Assembly (NCBI RefSeq): GCF_003418935.1 | Contig: NZ_QVMT01000013.1 | Coordinates: 25,301 to 89,300, forward strand | Reading direction: 5' to 3' | From: Emticicia sp. C21 | GTDB taxonomy: Bacteria > Bacteroidota > Bacteroidia > Cytophagales > Spirosomataceae | DNA length: 64,000 nt | Shown: piece by piece, positions 8,028 through 16,707 of the stretch | Layout of the letters: the number at the start of each line of letters is the position of its first letter | How positions within the stretch are numbered: position 1 is the first letter of the stretch | The notes under the pieces: model-generated | The model's database searches: none | Seen by the model: only the letters and a program-made list of their open reading frames with translations | What the model was told of the DNA's origin: nothing | Translations under genes and position numbers: made by a program

Positions 8028-9017
8028 ATGCAAAAAAGGCTTTTATTACAGGAGTATATAGACGGAATACTATCGGGGAATCGTGTTATCCTTAGCCGTG
8101 CTATTACACTCATTGAAAGCCGGTTACCACAAGATAAAGCCTTAGCCCAGGATTTATTGGAACAACTTTTACCGCATACTGGTCAATCAATAAGGATAGG
8201 CATTACAGGTGTGCCAGGTGTAGGTAAAAGTACTTTTATTGAAGTTTTTGGCAAAAGTATTACTGCTCAAAATAAGAAGATTGCCGTTTTAGCTATTGAC
8301 CCGACAAGTCAGATTACCAAGGGGAGTATTATGGGAGATAAAACCCGCATGGAGGAGTTAGCTCATGACCCTTTGGCATATATCCGTCCCTCCCCTGCCG
8401 GAAGTACTTTGGGTGGAGTTGCCAATAAAACCAGGGAAACTATTTTGCTTTGTGAAGCTGCAGGTTATCAAATCATCATTATTGAGACCGTTGGCGTAGG
8501 CCAATCAGAAACGGTTGTAAAAGAAATGGTGGATTTCTTTTTACTATTGATGCTGGCAGGTGCAGGCGATGAACTGCAGGGCATTAAACGGGGCATCATT
8601 GAAATGGCTGATGCCATAGTCATCACGAAAGCTGATGGAGATAATTTGCAATCTTCAAAAAATGCAAGGCTCGAGTATTTGAATGCACTCCACCTCTATC
8701 CTGCATCTCATAATAATTGGCAGACACCGGTTTTAACATGTTCCGCACTGAATAATATAGGAATAATTGAAATATGGGAAACAATCGAGAATTATGTTCA
8801 AAAAATGCAGTTGAGCGGCTTCTGGGAACAGAATCGGAAGAAACAGAATGTCGAGTGGTTGTATACTTTTATACGCCAAACATTAGAGGAAGATTTTTAT
8901 AATAATCCAGTTGTTAAAGATAAGTTTTCAGGTATCAAAGAAAGCATTCTATCAGGAAAAATGCTTCCAATTCAGGGAGCGAAAGAGCTTTTAGAGCGGT
9001 CAAAAGATGCGAATTAA
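8028..9017 (+). CDS. meaB: MeaB family GTPase (methylmalonyl-CoA mutase-associated chaperone)
   Basis: G3E-family P-loop GTPase that gates loading and protects the adenosylcobalamin cofactor of methylmalonyl-CoA mutase; older annotations call it ArgK or LAO/AO transport ATPase. The Walker A motif is GVPGVGKST (residues 61-69), followed by the family-specific LAIDPTS, ETVGVGQSE (switch II region) and ITKADGDN (base specificity). At 329 aa it has full family length. Its usual partner, the mutase, is not in the window. It is divergent from gcvH across a 170-base gap. Confidence 0.94.
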   Translation: MQKRLLLQEYIDGILSGNRVILSRAITLIESRLPQDKALAQDLLEQLLPHTGQSIRIGITGVPGVGKSTFIEVFGKSITAQNKKIAVLAIDPTSQITKGSIMGDKTRMEELAHDPLAYIRPSPAGSTLGGVANKTRETILLCEAAGYQIIIIETVGVGQSETVVKEMVDFFLLLMLAGAGDELQGIKRGIIEMADAIVITKADGDNLQSSKNARLEYLNALHLYPASHNNWQTPVLTCSALNNIGIIEIWETIENYVQKMQLSGFWEQNRKKQNVEWLYTFIRQTLEEDFYNNPVVKDKFSGIKESILSGKMLPIQGAKELLERSKDAN

Positions 9018-9113
9018 TCTACTCATTCGGCATAACTATACATTTCTTCACGCCTTTTCATTAAAAAAAGTTAATTTTGAAGCTTCATTCCTACTAAAGG
9101 CTAAACCTAAAAT

Positions 9114-11459
9114 ATGTTCTGGTATAATATTTCGAAAATTATTTTAAAGAATCGTCGAAGCTGGCTTGTATTTTTAACCCTTATTACTGGCTTGATGGCT
9201 TACAAAGCATCGCAAATTCAGATGTCTTATGAGCTGGCAAGAATTCTCCCTCAAACTGATGATAATTTCAAATTATACGAAGATTTCAAGAAACGTTTCG
9301 GAGAGGATGGGAATGTAATGGTGATTGCCATCGAATCAGATAAAATCTATCAATTACCCGTTTTTAACCAATGGTATGACTTAACCAAATCAGTTAAAAG
9401 TATTGAGGGTATTAAGAATGTGGTATCAAATGCCAATCTTTTCGAAATAGTAAGAAATGATAGCTTAATGCGTTTTGACTTTAAGCCAATCATAGCTCAA
9501 AGACCATCTACTCAAGCGGAGGTTGATTCTATCAGAAAGAAAATTGAGACATTCCCCTTTTACAGAGGTTTCGTATATAGTACAGAAGGTAATGCACATC
9601 TCATGGCTATTACGTTCGATCAGGCCAAATTGAATAGTAAAGGAAGGATTACTATAACCAGAGAAATTGAAGCAGAAGCAAGAGCATTCGGGCAGAAAAA
9701 TGGTATTGAGATGCATTTTTCCGGTATGCCATTTATCCGAACCAATTTTATTTCTAAAGTAACTGCAGAAATGATTAAGTTCATGTTTCTGGCATTTCTG
9801 GTTACTATTGGTATTCTTTTTCTTTTCTTCCGCTCTATTCGCACAGCTTTATTTACTGCTTTACTAGTAATGATATCTGTGGTATGGTCAGTGGGAATAA
9901 TAGTATTGTTAGGTTATAAAATCACCATACTTCTGGGCCTGATTCCTCCACTTATTATCGTAATTGGTATACCTAATACTATTTTCCTTGTAAATAAGTA
10001 TCAGGAGGAATTTCAGAAACATGGAGATAAGATGCGCGCGTTGTCAGTAGCCGTAGAGAAAATTGCAAAAACAACTTTCCTTGCTAACGTTACTACCTCT
10101 ATCGGTTTTTTTGTCTTTTACTTTACAGGTAGCCCTTTATTATTAGAATTTGGTTTGGTATCAGCCATTTGTATCATGGCCACATGGGCTGTATCCCTCA
10201 TATTAATTTCCATCTTGTTGAGTTATAGCGCGCCACCAAGTGCTAAAAATGTTCGCCATTTAGAAAACAAATATATCACTTCATTCTTGACATTCGTCAA
10301 TACATTGGTACATACGCGTCGAACGGCTTTGTATACGTTTATTGGCGTGTTGGTTGTGATTTCAGTCTTTGGTATGGCTAAATTAAGAGCTATAGGCTAC
10401 ATAGTAGATGATTTACCTCAGAACGATCCTATTTATGCAGACCTGAAATTTATTGAGAAGCATTTTCATGGAGTTGTGCCTTTTGAAGTAGTGATAGATA
10501 CCAAAAAAGAAAATGGCGTTCTGAATCCGCAGATTCTAAATAAAATTAAAGTGATGCAAAGAGAGTTTGCCAAATATAAAGAGTTTACCAATCCGATTTC
10601 TGTAGTAGAAGCCATCAAGTTTGTATATCAGGGTTATAGAGGTGGTGATGAAAAATACTATCAGTTACCAGGAGCTCTGGAATTACAAAAATTAGCCAAC
10701 TACGCAGGAAGTGTGAAAGGCAAAGAAAATCTTTTTGCTTCGTTTATTGATAGCACTAAACAATATACACGTATCAGTTTTCAATGTGCAGATGCAGGAA
10801 CCGTCAGAATCAAAGAATTGGCTGATGCGCTCCAACCTAAAATAGACACCATCTTTAACTACGACAAGGATGCCAGACAATGGTTATCTAAAGAAGCACA
10901 AGTGGAAGCTAAAGTAACAGGAAATGGAGTGGTATTTATGAAAGGGAATAATTACCTGTTAAAAAACCTGGTTGAAAGTACAGCTTTAGCGATTGTGCTT
11001 GTATGTGTAGTAATGGCCACACAGTTTTTTGATGTGCGTATGATATTAATATCCACTCTGCCTAGTATTATCCCATTGATTATTACTGCCGGAGTAATGG
11101 GTTACCTGGGTATCCCGTTAAAACCTACTACTACACTGGTTTTCAGTATAGCTTTTGGAATATCCTCCGATGGCACGATTTACTTCCTCACAAAATATAA
11201 AGACGAAATTGTTAACAGAGGTATGACTGTTTCTCAGGCTATTACTGAAACTATCATGTATACAGGTATTAGCATGTTTTATACGGGTATTATTCTGTTC
11301 TTTGGCTTTGGTATTTTCGTAGCTTCAAACTTTAAAGGAACAGTATTCCTCGGCACGCTGGTTTCAATTACCTTGCTAATGGGTATGATTTCAAACTTGG
11401 TACTACTACCAGCGTTTTTGATGACCTTAGACAAACGAAAACCATTGCTAAAGAGTTAA
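9114..11459 (+). CDS. MMPL/RND-superfamily transporter
   Basis: Large inner-membrane protein of 781 aa with the duplicated RND layout: one N-terminal segment, an extracytoplasmic domain of about 180 residues, five clustered segments (residues about 225-370), then a second half with the same order ending near residue 770. The sterol-sensing-like region (PPLIIVIGIPNTIFLVNKY in the first half, FGISSDGTIYFLTKYKDE in the second) marks it as an MMPL/predicted-exporter member rather than an AcrB-type drug pump. In Bacteroidota such genes often carry lipid-related cargo, but the substrate here is unknown. ybeY follows after 26 bases. Confidence 0.88.
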   Translation: MFWYNISKIILKNRRSWLVFLTLITGLMAYKASQIQMSYELARILPQTDDNFKLYEDFKKRFGEDGNVMVIAIESDKIYQLPVFNQWYDLTKSVKSIEGIKNVVSNANLFEIVRNDSLMRFDFKPIIAQRPSTQAEVDSIRKKIETFPFYRGFVYSTEGNAHLMAITFDQAKLNSKGRITITREIEAEARAFGQKNGIEMHFSGMPFIRTNFISKVTAEMIKFMFLAFLVTIGILFLFFRSIRTALFTALLVMISVVWSVGIIVLLGYKITILLGLIPPLIIVIGIPNTIFLVNKYQEEFQKHGDKMRALSVAVEKIAKTTFLANVTTSIGFFVFYFTGSPLLLEFGLVSAICIMATWAVSLILISILLSYSAPPSAKNVRHLENKYITSFLTFVNTLVHTRRTALYTFIGVLVVISVFGMAKLRAIGYIVDDLPQNDPIYADLKFIEKHFHGVVPFEVVIDTKKENGVLNPQILNKIKVMQREFAKYKEFTNPISVVEAIKFVYQGYRGGDEKYYQLPGALELQKLANYAGSVKGKENLFASFIDSTKQYTRISFQCADAGTVRIKELADALQPKIDTIFNYDKDARQWLSKEAQVEAKVTGNGVVFMKGNNYLLKNLVESTALAIVLVCVVMATQFFDVRMILISTLPSIIPLIITAGVMGYLGIPLKPTTTLVFSIAFGISSDGTIYFLTKYKDEIVNRGMTVSQAITETIMYTGISMFYTGIILFFGFGIFVASNFKGTVFLGTLVSITLLMGMISNLVLLPAFLMTLDKRKPLLKS

Positions 11460-11485
11460 TATAACAAAGCTAAAATTACTAGGGG

Positions 11486-11905
11486 ATGATAAATTTTCAT
11501 TTAGAAGATATTGATATTAAGATTCAACAGAAAGTCAAGTTAAAAAGCTGGTTGAAAAGTGTCATTGAGAGCGAGGGATTTAAATTAGGTGATATTAATT
11601 ATGTGTTCTGTTCAGATGACTATCTATTGAAAGTTAACATTGAATACCTTGACCATGACTATCTGACTGATATTATTACATTTGATAATTCGGAAGAAGA
11701 AGAGTTGATTGAGGGAGATATTTTTATCAGTATTGATCGGGTAAAAGATAATGCAAAGACATTTGAGGTTAGTTTTGAATACGAATTGAAACGTGTATTA
11801 GTACACGGTGTCTTGCACCTATGTGGCTATTTGGATAAAACCGATGAGGAGGAAAAACTCATGCGTTCAAAAGAAAATAACTATTTGCAGTTATTTGCCC
11901 AATAA
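11486..11905 (+). CDS. ybeY: Endoribonuclease YbeY
   Basis: Single-strand-specific endoribonuclease involved in 16S rRNA maturation and ribosome quality control. The length of 139 aa and the motif HGVLHLCGY fit the family. The usual third zinc ligand (HGxLHLxGYDH) is not a His here: the sequence continues as GYLDKTDEEE, a variant I associate with Bacteroidota YbeY proteins, where an acidic residue may take the place of the His. The MRSKE motif near the C-terminus is also conserved. It is probably co-transcribed with the exporter upstream. Confidence 0.93.
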   Translation: MINFHLEDIDIKIQQKVKLKSWLKSVIESEGFKLGDINYVFCSDDYLLKVNIEYLDHDYLTDIITFDNSEEEELIEGDIFISIDRVKDNAKTFEVSFEYELKRVLVHGVLHLCGYLDKTDEEEKLMRSKENNYLQLFAQ

Positions 11906-11976
11906 TATGACAATTCAGTATTTTTGTAGAATTTTCAATACCTATTATTAATTAAATTAACCACTCCCTAAACAAA

Positions 11977-13323
11977 ATGGAAAACAGAATCGGCGGCTAT
12001 CGTGCCGGAGCAATCCCCGCGGATGTAAAAAGAAAACAAGCAGGTAAATTTGATAAACTGCCCTCAAAAGTTGATTTAAGAGACCACCTGACAGAGGTGG
12101 AAATGCAGGTTGGTAATAGCTGCGTAGCCAATGCTTTTGCCGGAGCCTATGAATACCTTGCCAAAAGAACTTTGGGTGAAGCAAGTGATGTGAGTCGCTT
12201 GTACATTTATTATAATGCCCGCTATCTGGATGATTCACAAGATCAGGATTGCGGTTCAATTATGTACAATGCGATTGAAGGGTTGAAAGAATATGGTGCC
12301 TGCTCTGAAGAATTATGGCCTAATGATAAAACCATGATTTTGTATGAACCCGAACAATCTGCTTATGATCACGGGGCTAATTTCAAAATTGTTGATGCTG
12401 AATACATCGAATTAGATCTTAATCTTTGGAAAAATACCTTAGCAGAGGGCTATCCGATTGCTTTTTGTCTGAATACATTCCAATCATTTGACGATGCCAA
12501 TAAAAACAAAGGCCGCGTACCCATGCCTCGTAAATCGGACAATGTGAGAGAAACCCATGGCTGGCATGCAATGCTTTGTGTTGGATATTCAGACCCTGAC
12601 AAGATGTTTATCATCCGTAATTCCTGGGGTAAAAACTGGGGAGATAAAGGTTATTGCTATATTCCTTACGACTATATTATTCATAATGAATACAATGGCA
12701 ACGATTCCTGGATAATAAAATCAGTAGAAAATCTTGATTTCAGCGATGGCGTTTGGGATGAGAGTGATGATTCAAACTTTGCTGTGGATGGCATGATGTA
12801 TATTAACGAATTTTGGATTAATGTAGAAGATACAGAAAAATTTGCGACCAAGCTTGAGAAATTGTGCCTGAAGTATGCTGAAAGCGAAGAAGATTTCTAT
12901 TTCGATTATTATTCAGAACTCGATGAAGAAAGTGAGATTGAGTATACCTATATTACTAATTTTGAAATACTGACAGAAGACCCGGATGGTTTTGTAGAAG
13001 AACTCGATAAACTTTGTACTAAAAACGCCATTGATGAAGATTATAGCTTTACTTATGGCGATGAGCCTGAAGAGGAAGGCGAAGAACAAGAGGAGGAAGA
13101 GGTAGGTGCAGAATACGAAGAAGAAGAAAGTGAGGAGGAAGAAGAGGAATATGAAGAAGAGGAAGAAAGCGAAGAAGATGAGGAGGAATACGATGAAGAA
13201 GAGGAAGAAAGTGAAGAAGATGAGGAGGAATACGATGAAGAAGAGGAAGAAAGCGAAGAAGACGAGGAAGAATATGAAGAAGAGGAGGAGGAAGAAGAAA
13301 CTCCTAAGAAAAAGAAACGCTGA
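11977..13323 (+). CDS. C1 (papain-like) peptidase with repetitive acidic tail
   Basis: Papain-fold cysteine protease. The catalytic Cys49 lies in QVGNSCVANAF with oxyanion Gln44, the His in THGWHAMLCVGY, and the Asn in IRNSWGKNWGDKGY. There is no signal peptide and no I29-type propeptide: the protease domain starts about 30 residues after Met1, so the enzyme may stay in the cytoplasm or leave by another route. After the protease domain come two related segments (WINVEDTEKFATKLEKL and EDPDGFVEELDKL, each followed by acidic, Tyr-rich sequence). The last 90 or so residues are almost only Glu, Asp, Ser and Tyr in repeats of about 14 residues, ending in the basic cap PKKKKR. Confidence 0.85.
   Translation: MENRIGGYRAGAIPADVKRKQAGKFDKLPSKVDLRDHLTEVEMQVGNSCVANAFAGAYEYLAKRTLGEASDVSRLYIYYNARYLDDSQDQDCGSIMYNAIEGLKEYGACSEELWPNDKTMILYEPEQSAYDHGANFKIVDAEYIELDLNLWKNTLAEGYPIAFCLNTFQSFDDANKNKGRVPMPRKSDNVRETHGWHAMLCVGYSDPDKMFIIRNSWGKNWGDKGYCYIPYDYIIHNEYNGNDSWIIKSVENLDFSDGVWDESDDSNFAVDGMMYINEFWINVEDTEKFATKLEKLCLKYAESEEDFYFDYYSELDEESEIEYTYITNFEILTEDPDGFVEELDKLCTKNAIDEDYSFTYGDEPEEEGEEQEEEEVGAEYEEEESEEEEEEYEEEEESEEDEEEYDEEEEESEEDEEEYDEEEEESEEDEEEYEEEEEEEETPKKKKR
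13083..13305 (+). repeat. In-frame acidic tandem repeat in the C1 peptidase tail
   Basis: Purine-rich GAA/GAG/GAT array encoding about four imperfect copies of a 14-residue unit of the form Y-D/E-E(5)-S-E-E-D-E-E-E, best preserved between about 13150 and 13280, where neighbouring 42-base copies are nearly identical at the DNA level. It is likely prone to copy-number change. Open frames on the other strand here are low-complexity artefacts. Confidence 0.8.
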
Positions 13324-13340
13324 TAGCATTCTTTCAATAA

Positions 13341-13377
13341 AATAAACACCGATGGCTTTATCGGTGTTTATTTTTTG
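13341..13377. terminator. Bidirectional terminator between convergent genes
   Basis: Perfect 13-bp stem, 13341-13353 with 13360-13372, around a 6-base loop (GGCTTT), followed by a T-run at 13370-13376. It lies between the stop of the peptidase gene (+) and the stop of the hydroxyacid dehydrogenase gene (-), so it can serve both, although the T-run favours the plus strand. Confidence 0.85.
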
Positions 13378-13385
13378 TGTGAGTA

Positions 13386-14342
13386 TCAAATAAATAGCTT
13401 CTGAATTTTCTCTATCAATACTTCATTAATTCTAACATAAGATTCATGTGTCCATCCTGCAATATGCGGACTAAAAATTACTTTATCAGACTTGATTAAT
13501 TGCTCAAAAATATCTTTCTGAACAGGGGTTAATTGACTCAGCTTTTCATTCTCCAATACATCAAGACAAGCACCCTTTATTTTACCTGAATTTAAGCCTT
13601 CTAAAACAGCATCTAAAACGGCTACCTCTCCACGAGAGGCATTCACAAAGTAGATATCGTTAGCGAATGAATTTAAAAATTCCGGAGTGACTAACTGAAA
13701 GGTTTCTTTGGTAAGTGGTATATGTAAACTTAAAATATCAGCTTGATCAAAAATATCCTGCATGGTTGATTCAGTGGCACATTCATCTGAAAAACCTACT
13801 TTGTATTTATCATAGGCCAGAACTTTACAGCCAAAAGCAGCTAATCGTTTGGCGGTTTCTGAACCATTATTTCCATAGCCAATAATTCCTACTGTTTTGC
13901 CTAATAGCTCATAGCCCCTATTTTCTTCTCTCAACCATTTGCCTTCTCTCACTTGTCTGTCAGCTATCTGCAGATTATTAAATAAAACAAGAAGCATCCC
14001 AATTACATGTTCCGCTACTGCCACACGGTTTCCTTCGTTCGCAGCAAAAACAGTAATACCTTTTTCTGCTGCAACCACCTCATCTATTAAATCTATGCCA
14101 GCTCCTGCTCTACCAATGAACTTTAGTTGGTGGGCATTCTTCAATAGTTCCTCATCAACTTTGGTTTTACTCCTGATAAGCAACCCTTCATAATTACCGA
14201 GAATATCTATAATTTCCTGTCTTTTAATTTTTGGCTGATAATCAGGGGTAAAACCTATTTTTTCTAACATAGGTATCAGGCTCACGTGCATTTCGTCAAC
14301 TATTAAAACAGAACTTTGATTATCGGGCTTAATTGTATCCAC
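13386..14342 (-). CDS. D-isomer-specific 2-hydroxyacid dehydrogenase (SerA/PdxB-like)
   Basis: NAD-dependent dehydrogenase of the phosphoglycerate/erythronate-phosphate dehydrogenase family, 318 aa and without an ACT domain. The Rossmann motif is GYGNNG (residues 155-160) with an Asp at the end of strand 2 (AYDKY), indicating NAD rather than NADP. The catalytic Arg is in NASRGE (Arg237) and the catalytic His in SPHIAGW (His293). A 3-phosphoglycerate dehydrogenase role is possible, but the divergent neighbour is pdxA, and in E. coli a member of this family (PdxB) acts in the same vitamin B6 route, so an erythronate-4-phosphate dehydrogenase-like role is an alternative inferred from context only. 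Confidence 0.85.
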   Translation of the reverse strand: MDTIKPDNQSSVLIVDEMHVSLIPMLEKIGFTPDYQPKIKRQEIIDILGNYEGLLIRSKTKVDEELLKNAHQLKFIGRAGAGIDLIDEVVAAEKGITVFAANEGNRVAVAEHVIGMLLVLFNNLQIADRQVREGKWLREENRGYELLGKTVGIIGYGNNGSETAKRLAAFGCKVLAYDKYKVGFSDECATESTMQDIFDQADILSLHIPLTKETFQLVTPEFLNSFANDIYFVNASRGEVAVLDAVLEGLNSGKIKGACLDVLENEKLSQLTPVQKDIFEQLIKSDKVIFSPHIAGWTHESYVRINEVLIEKIQKLFI

Positions 14343-14510
14343 TGTATTTTTTTTTCGTATGTTTGTCAGTAAATTGCGGCAAAATTACGTTTACAGGTAA
14401 AATTGTCAAACATATTTTTAAGAATAAACGTTAAGGGAGAGGTAATTCTATCAATACCGTTTATGCTATATAATTAAAACAAGAATTGAAATAATAAAAT
14501 CAATAGACAA

Positions 14511-15587
14511 GTGAGCGAACAACATAAACCTGTCATAGGCATTAGTATTGGTGATTTTAATGGTATAGGACCAGAAGTAATACTAAAAGCAGTTGGAGGA
14601 AATCGTTTAAATAAAATTTGTACTCCTGTTATTTATGGTTCCGGTAAAGTCATTAATCGTTATCGTCAACAATTAGAACTGAAAGACTGGCAGTTTTTTA
14701 CAATTCAGAAAATTGAACAGGTTAATCATAAACAGGTAAATGTGCTGAATTGTGTGAATGATCAGAACTTAGAAGTTCAACCTGGAAAAATAACACCGGA
14801 AGCTGGTAAAGTTGCTTTCGAGGCTTTAAAAAGAGCAGTTGCTGACCTGAAGGCTGGAAAGATTGATGCTTTAGTAACGGCCCCTATCAACAAGCATAAT
14901 ATTCAGAGCGAAGAATTCAAATTTCCCGGACATACCGAATATTTAGCCAAGGAGTTTGAGATGGAGGATGTCTTGATGTTTATGGTAAGTGAGCAATTAA
15001 AAGTAGGTGTAGTAACAGGCCATATACCAATTGATCAGGTAAAAAATCGCATCACCAAAGAACTGATTATTAAGAAAATTGAACAGGTACATACTTCACT
15101 TAAAAGAGACTTTAGTATTCAGAAACCTCGCATTGCAGTTTTAGGACTCAATCCTCATGCAGGAGAAAATGGACTATTAGGCAATGAAGAAAAAGAAATC
15201 ATCCATCCTGCCTTAATTGAAATCAAAAAGAAAGGCACTTTGGTTTTCGGGCCGTTTCCGGCTGACGGTTTCTTTGGAACAGCTTCATGGAAACAATATG
15301 ATGCTGTACTTGCTATGTATCATGACCAAGGGTTGATGCCATTTAAAATGTTAGCATTCGAGAATGGCGTAAATTTTACCGCTGGGCTACCTAAAGTTCG
15401 AACTTCTCCAGATCATGGAACTGCCTATGATATAGCTGGTAAAAATGAGGCGGATGAATTATCAATGATTCATGCCATATATACAGCTATTGATGTAGCC
15501 AAAAACAGAACTGAACTAGGTGAATTAGAATTAAACTCGCTGAAAAAGAAGAGTATAGTATTGAAAGAAGCAAGTATGGAAGACTAA
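14511..15587 (+). CDS. pdxA: 4-hydroxythreonine-4-phosphate dehydrogenase
   Basis: Oxidises 4-phosphohydroxy-L-threonine in the DXP-dependent route to pyridoxal phosphate, a metal-dependent cytosolic step. The length of 358 aa is slightly above average because of small insertions. Signatures are GISIGDFNGIGPEV at the N-terminus, VTAPINKHNI, the metal-binding His of FPGHTEYLA, GLNPHAGENG and YHDQGLMPFK, and TSPDHGTAYDIAG near the C-terminus. The start codon is GTG at 14511; no in-frame ATG lies close upstream. It is divergent from a PdxB/SerA-like gene. Confidence 0.96.
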   Translation: MSEQHKPVIGISIGDFNGIGPEVILKAVGGNRLNKICTPVIYGSGKVINRYRQQLELKDWQFFTIQKIEQVNHKQVNVLNCVNDQNLEVQPGKITPEAGKVAFEALKRAVADLKAGKIDALVTAPINKHNIQSEEFKFPGHTEYLAKEFEMEDVLMFMVSEQLKVGVVTGHIPIDQVKNRITKELIIKKIEQVHTSLKRDFSIQKPRIAVLGLNPHAGENGLLGNEEKEIIHPALIEIKKKGTLVFGPFPADGFFGTASWKQYDAVLAMYHDQGLMPFKMLAFENGVNFTAGLPKVRTSPDHGTAYDIAGKNEADELSMIHAIYTAIDVAKNRTELGELELNSLKKKSIVLKEASMED

Positions 15588-15597
15588 GCTATAAAAT

Positions 15598-15637
15598 AAA
15601 GACCGTAAAACTTAACTATTTTACGGTCTTTGTTTTA
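15598..15637. terminator. Bidirectional terminator between pdxA and the recombinase
   Basis: Perfect 13-bp stem AAAGACCGTAAAA (15598-15610) / TTTTACGGTCTTT (15619-15631) with an 8-base loop and flanking A and T tracts. It lies between two convergent genes. Confidence 0.85.
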
Positions 15638-16471
15638 TGATAACTCCAGGTCTTCAAAAGGGCTCCTGATATTAGCCAGATCAATCTGAGCAATCTGGTA
15701 ATACATTGAAGTGGTTTGAAGATATTTATGCCCCAGAATTTCTTTTAATAAATGGATATCCATGCCTCTTTCCAGGCAATGCACCGCATAACTATGTCTT
15801 AGGGTATGAACCGTTGCATTTTTTTCTATTTTAGCCTTTGCTAAAGCTTGCTGAAATACCAATTGTACACTTCGGGGACTATACGGCTTCCCTTTTTCTC
15901 CCACAAACAATAACTCTTTCGGATTATGCTTATCAAAGTAGGCAATTAAAATGGGAATCAGTTTCTTAGGCATTCTCAACTTTCGTCCCTTATCAGTTTT
16001 AGAAGGTGGAACCATCACATGTTTTGATTCCATATCCAAATCTTCAACTTTCATAACCAGAATATCACTCAATTTTAAACCCATCGCATAAATAGTGGCC
16101 ATTAAGGCCTTATGTTTAGGATTATCAAGCACGCTAATGATACTTTCTACCTCATTTTCTGAAAGAACCTCAGGTAATGTATCCTCTTTCATTTCTCCGG
16201 AGGCTTTAATACCAAGCTTACGCTTGAAAATCACCTCATAAAAAAGTTTTATTGCCTTCCCCGCTTGTTTAGCAGCGTCCGTAGATCCGCCTTTTTTTTC
16301 ACTTAATTCTAAGAGGTAATTCGAAACCAGTTCATCTGTAATTTTACTCTGGGGTAAATCACGGAAATGGTTATAAAAAACAAAAATGGCATTACGGTAA
16401 GCAGCAATAGTCTGGGAGTTATATTTCCCTTTTTTTAAAATCTCTGTAAATCGCTCAATAAGATGGGTCAC
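15635..16471 (-). CDS. Tyrosine recombinase/integrase family protein with altered catalytic Arg
   Basis: Site-specific recombinase of the lambda-integrase family, 278 aa. It has an N-terminal SAM-like core-binding domain (about residues 1-90) and a C-terminal catalytic domain. The catalytic set is HTLRHSYAVH (HxxR), LGHKYLQTT (His) and the nucleophile in TSMYYQ, with a beta-hairpin Lys in KTDKGRK. The first catalytic Arg, normally in a GLR(V/I)SE motif, reads GLKLSD, that is Lys instead of Arg. No cargo genes, att repeats or tRNA target are next to it. It is more likely a free-standing XerC-like or domesticated recombinase than a recent mobile element. Confidence 0.85.
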   Translation of the reverse strand: MTHLIERFTEILKKGKYNSQTIAAYRNAIFVFYNHFRDLPQSKITDELVSNYLLELSEKKGGSTDAAKQAGKAIKLFYEVIFKRKLGIKASGEMKEDTLPEVLSENEVESIISVLDNPKHKALMATIYAMGLKLSDILVMKVEDLDMESKHVMVPPSKTDKGRKLRMPKKLIPILIAYFDKHNPKELLFVGEKGKPYSPRSVQLVFQQALAKAKIEKNATVHTLRHSYAVHCLERGMDIHLLKEILGHKYLQTTSMYYQIAQIDLANIRSPFEDLELS

Positions 16472-16707
16472 ACTTGCGCATTATTTAATTAAAAATAGGA
16501 TTTAACGAATGTTTGGTAATTTGGACTGAAATTAAAAAATAAAGTCACAAATTTTATATTAAAAAACGTATTTACTTTCCGATTAGGAATAAAATTTATT
16601 AAGCGTAAAGAAAATCTTATAAAAATTACAATTTAGAGAGAATCAAAGAAGAAAAATTACTATTTTCAAAACTTCAAATCCAGTAATTCAATTACCAAAA
16701 CCTTAGT

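Noticed and set aside
13083-13305. CRISPR array
   Set aside because: The repeats are in-frame tandem codons without spacers of uniform length. No cas genes occur in the window.
12913-13389. Long open frames on both strands across the acidic tail of the C1 peptidase
   Set aside because: They arise from the GAA/GAG repeat: the minus frames read as poly-Phe/Leu or poly-Ser and the other plus frame as poly-Lys/Arg. The peptidase frame has the catalytic motifs.
15635-16471. Integrated element around the tyrosine recombinase
   Set aside because: Neighbours are pdxA and a symporter; no direct repeats, tRNA target, phage or conjugation genes are seen.
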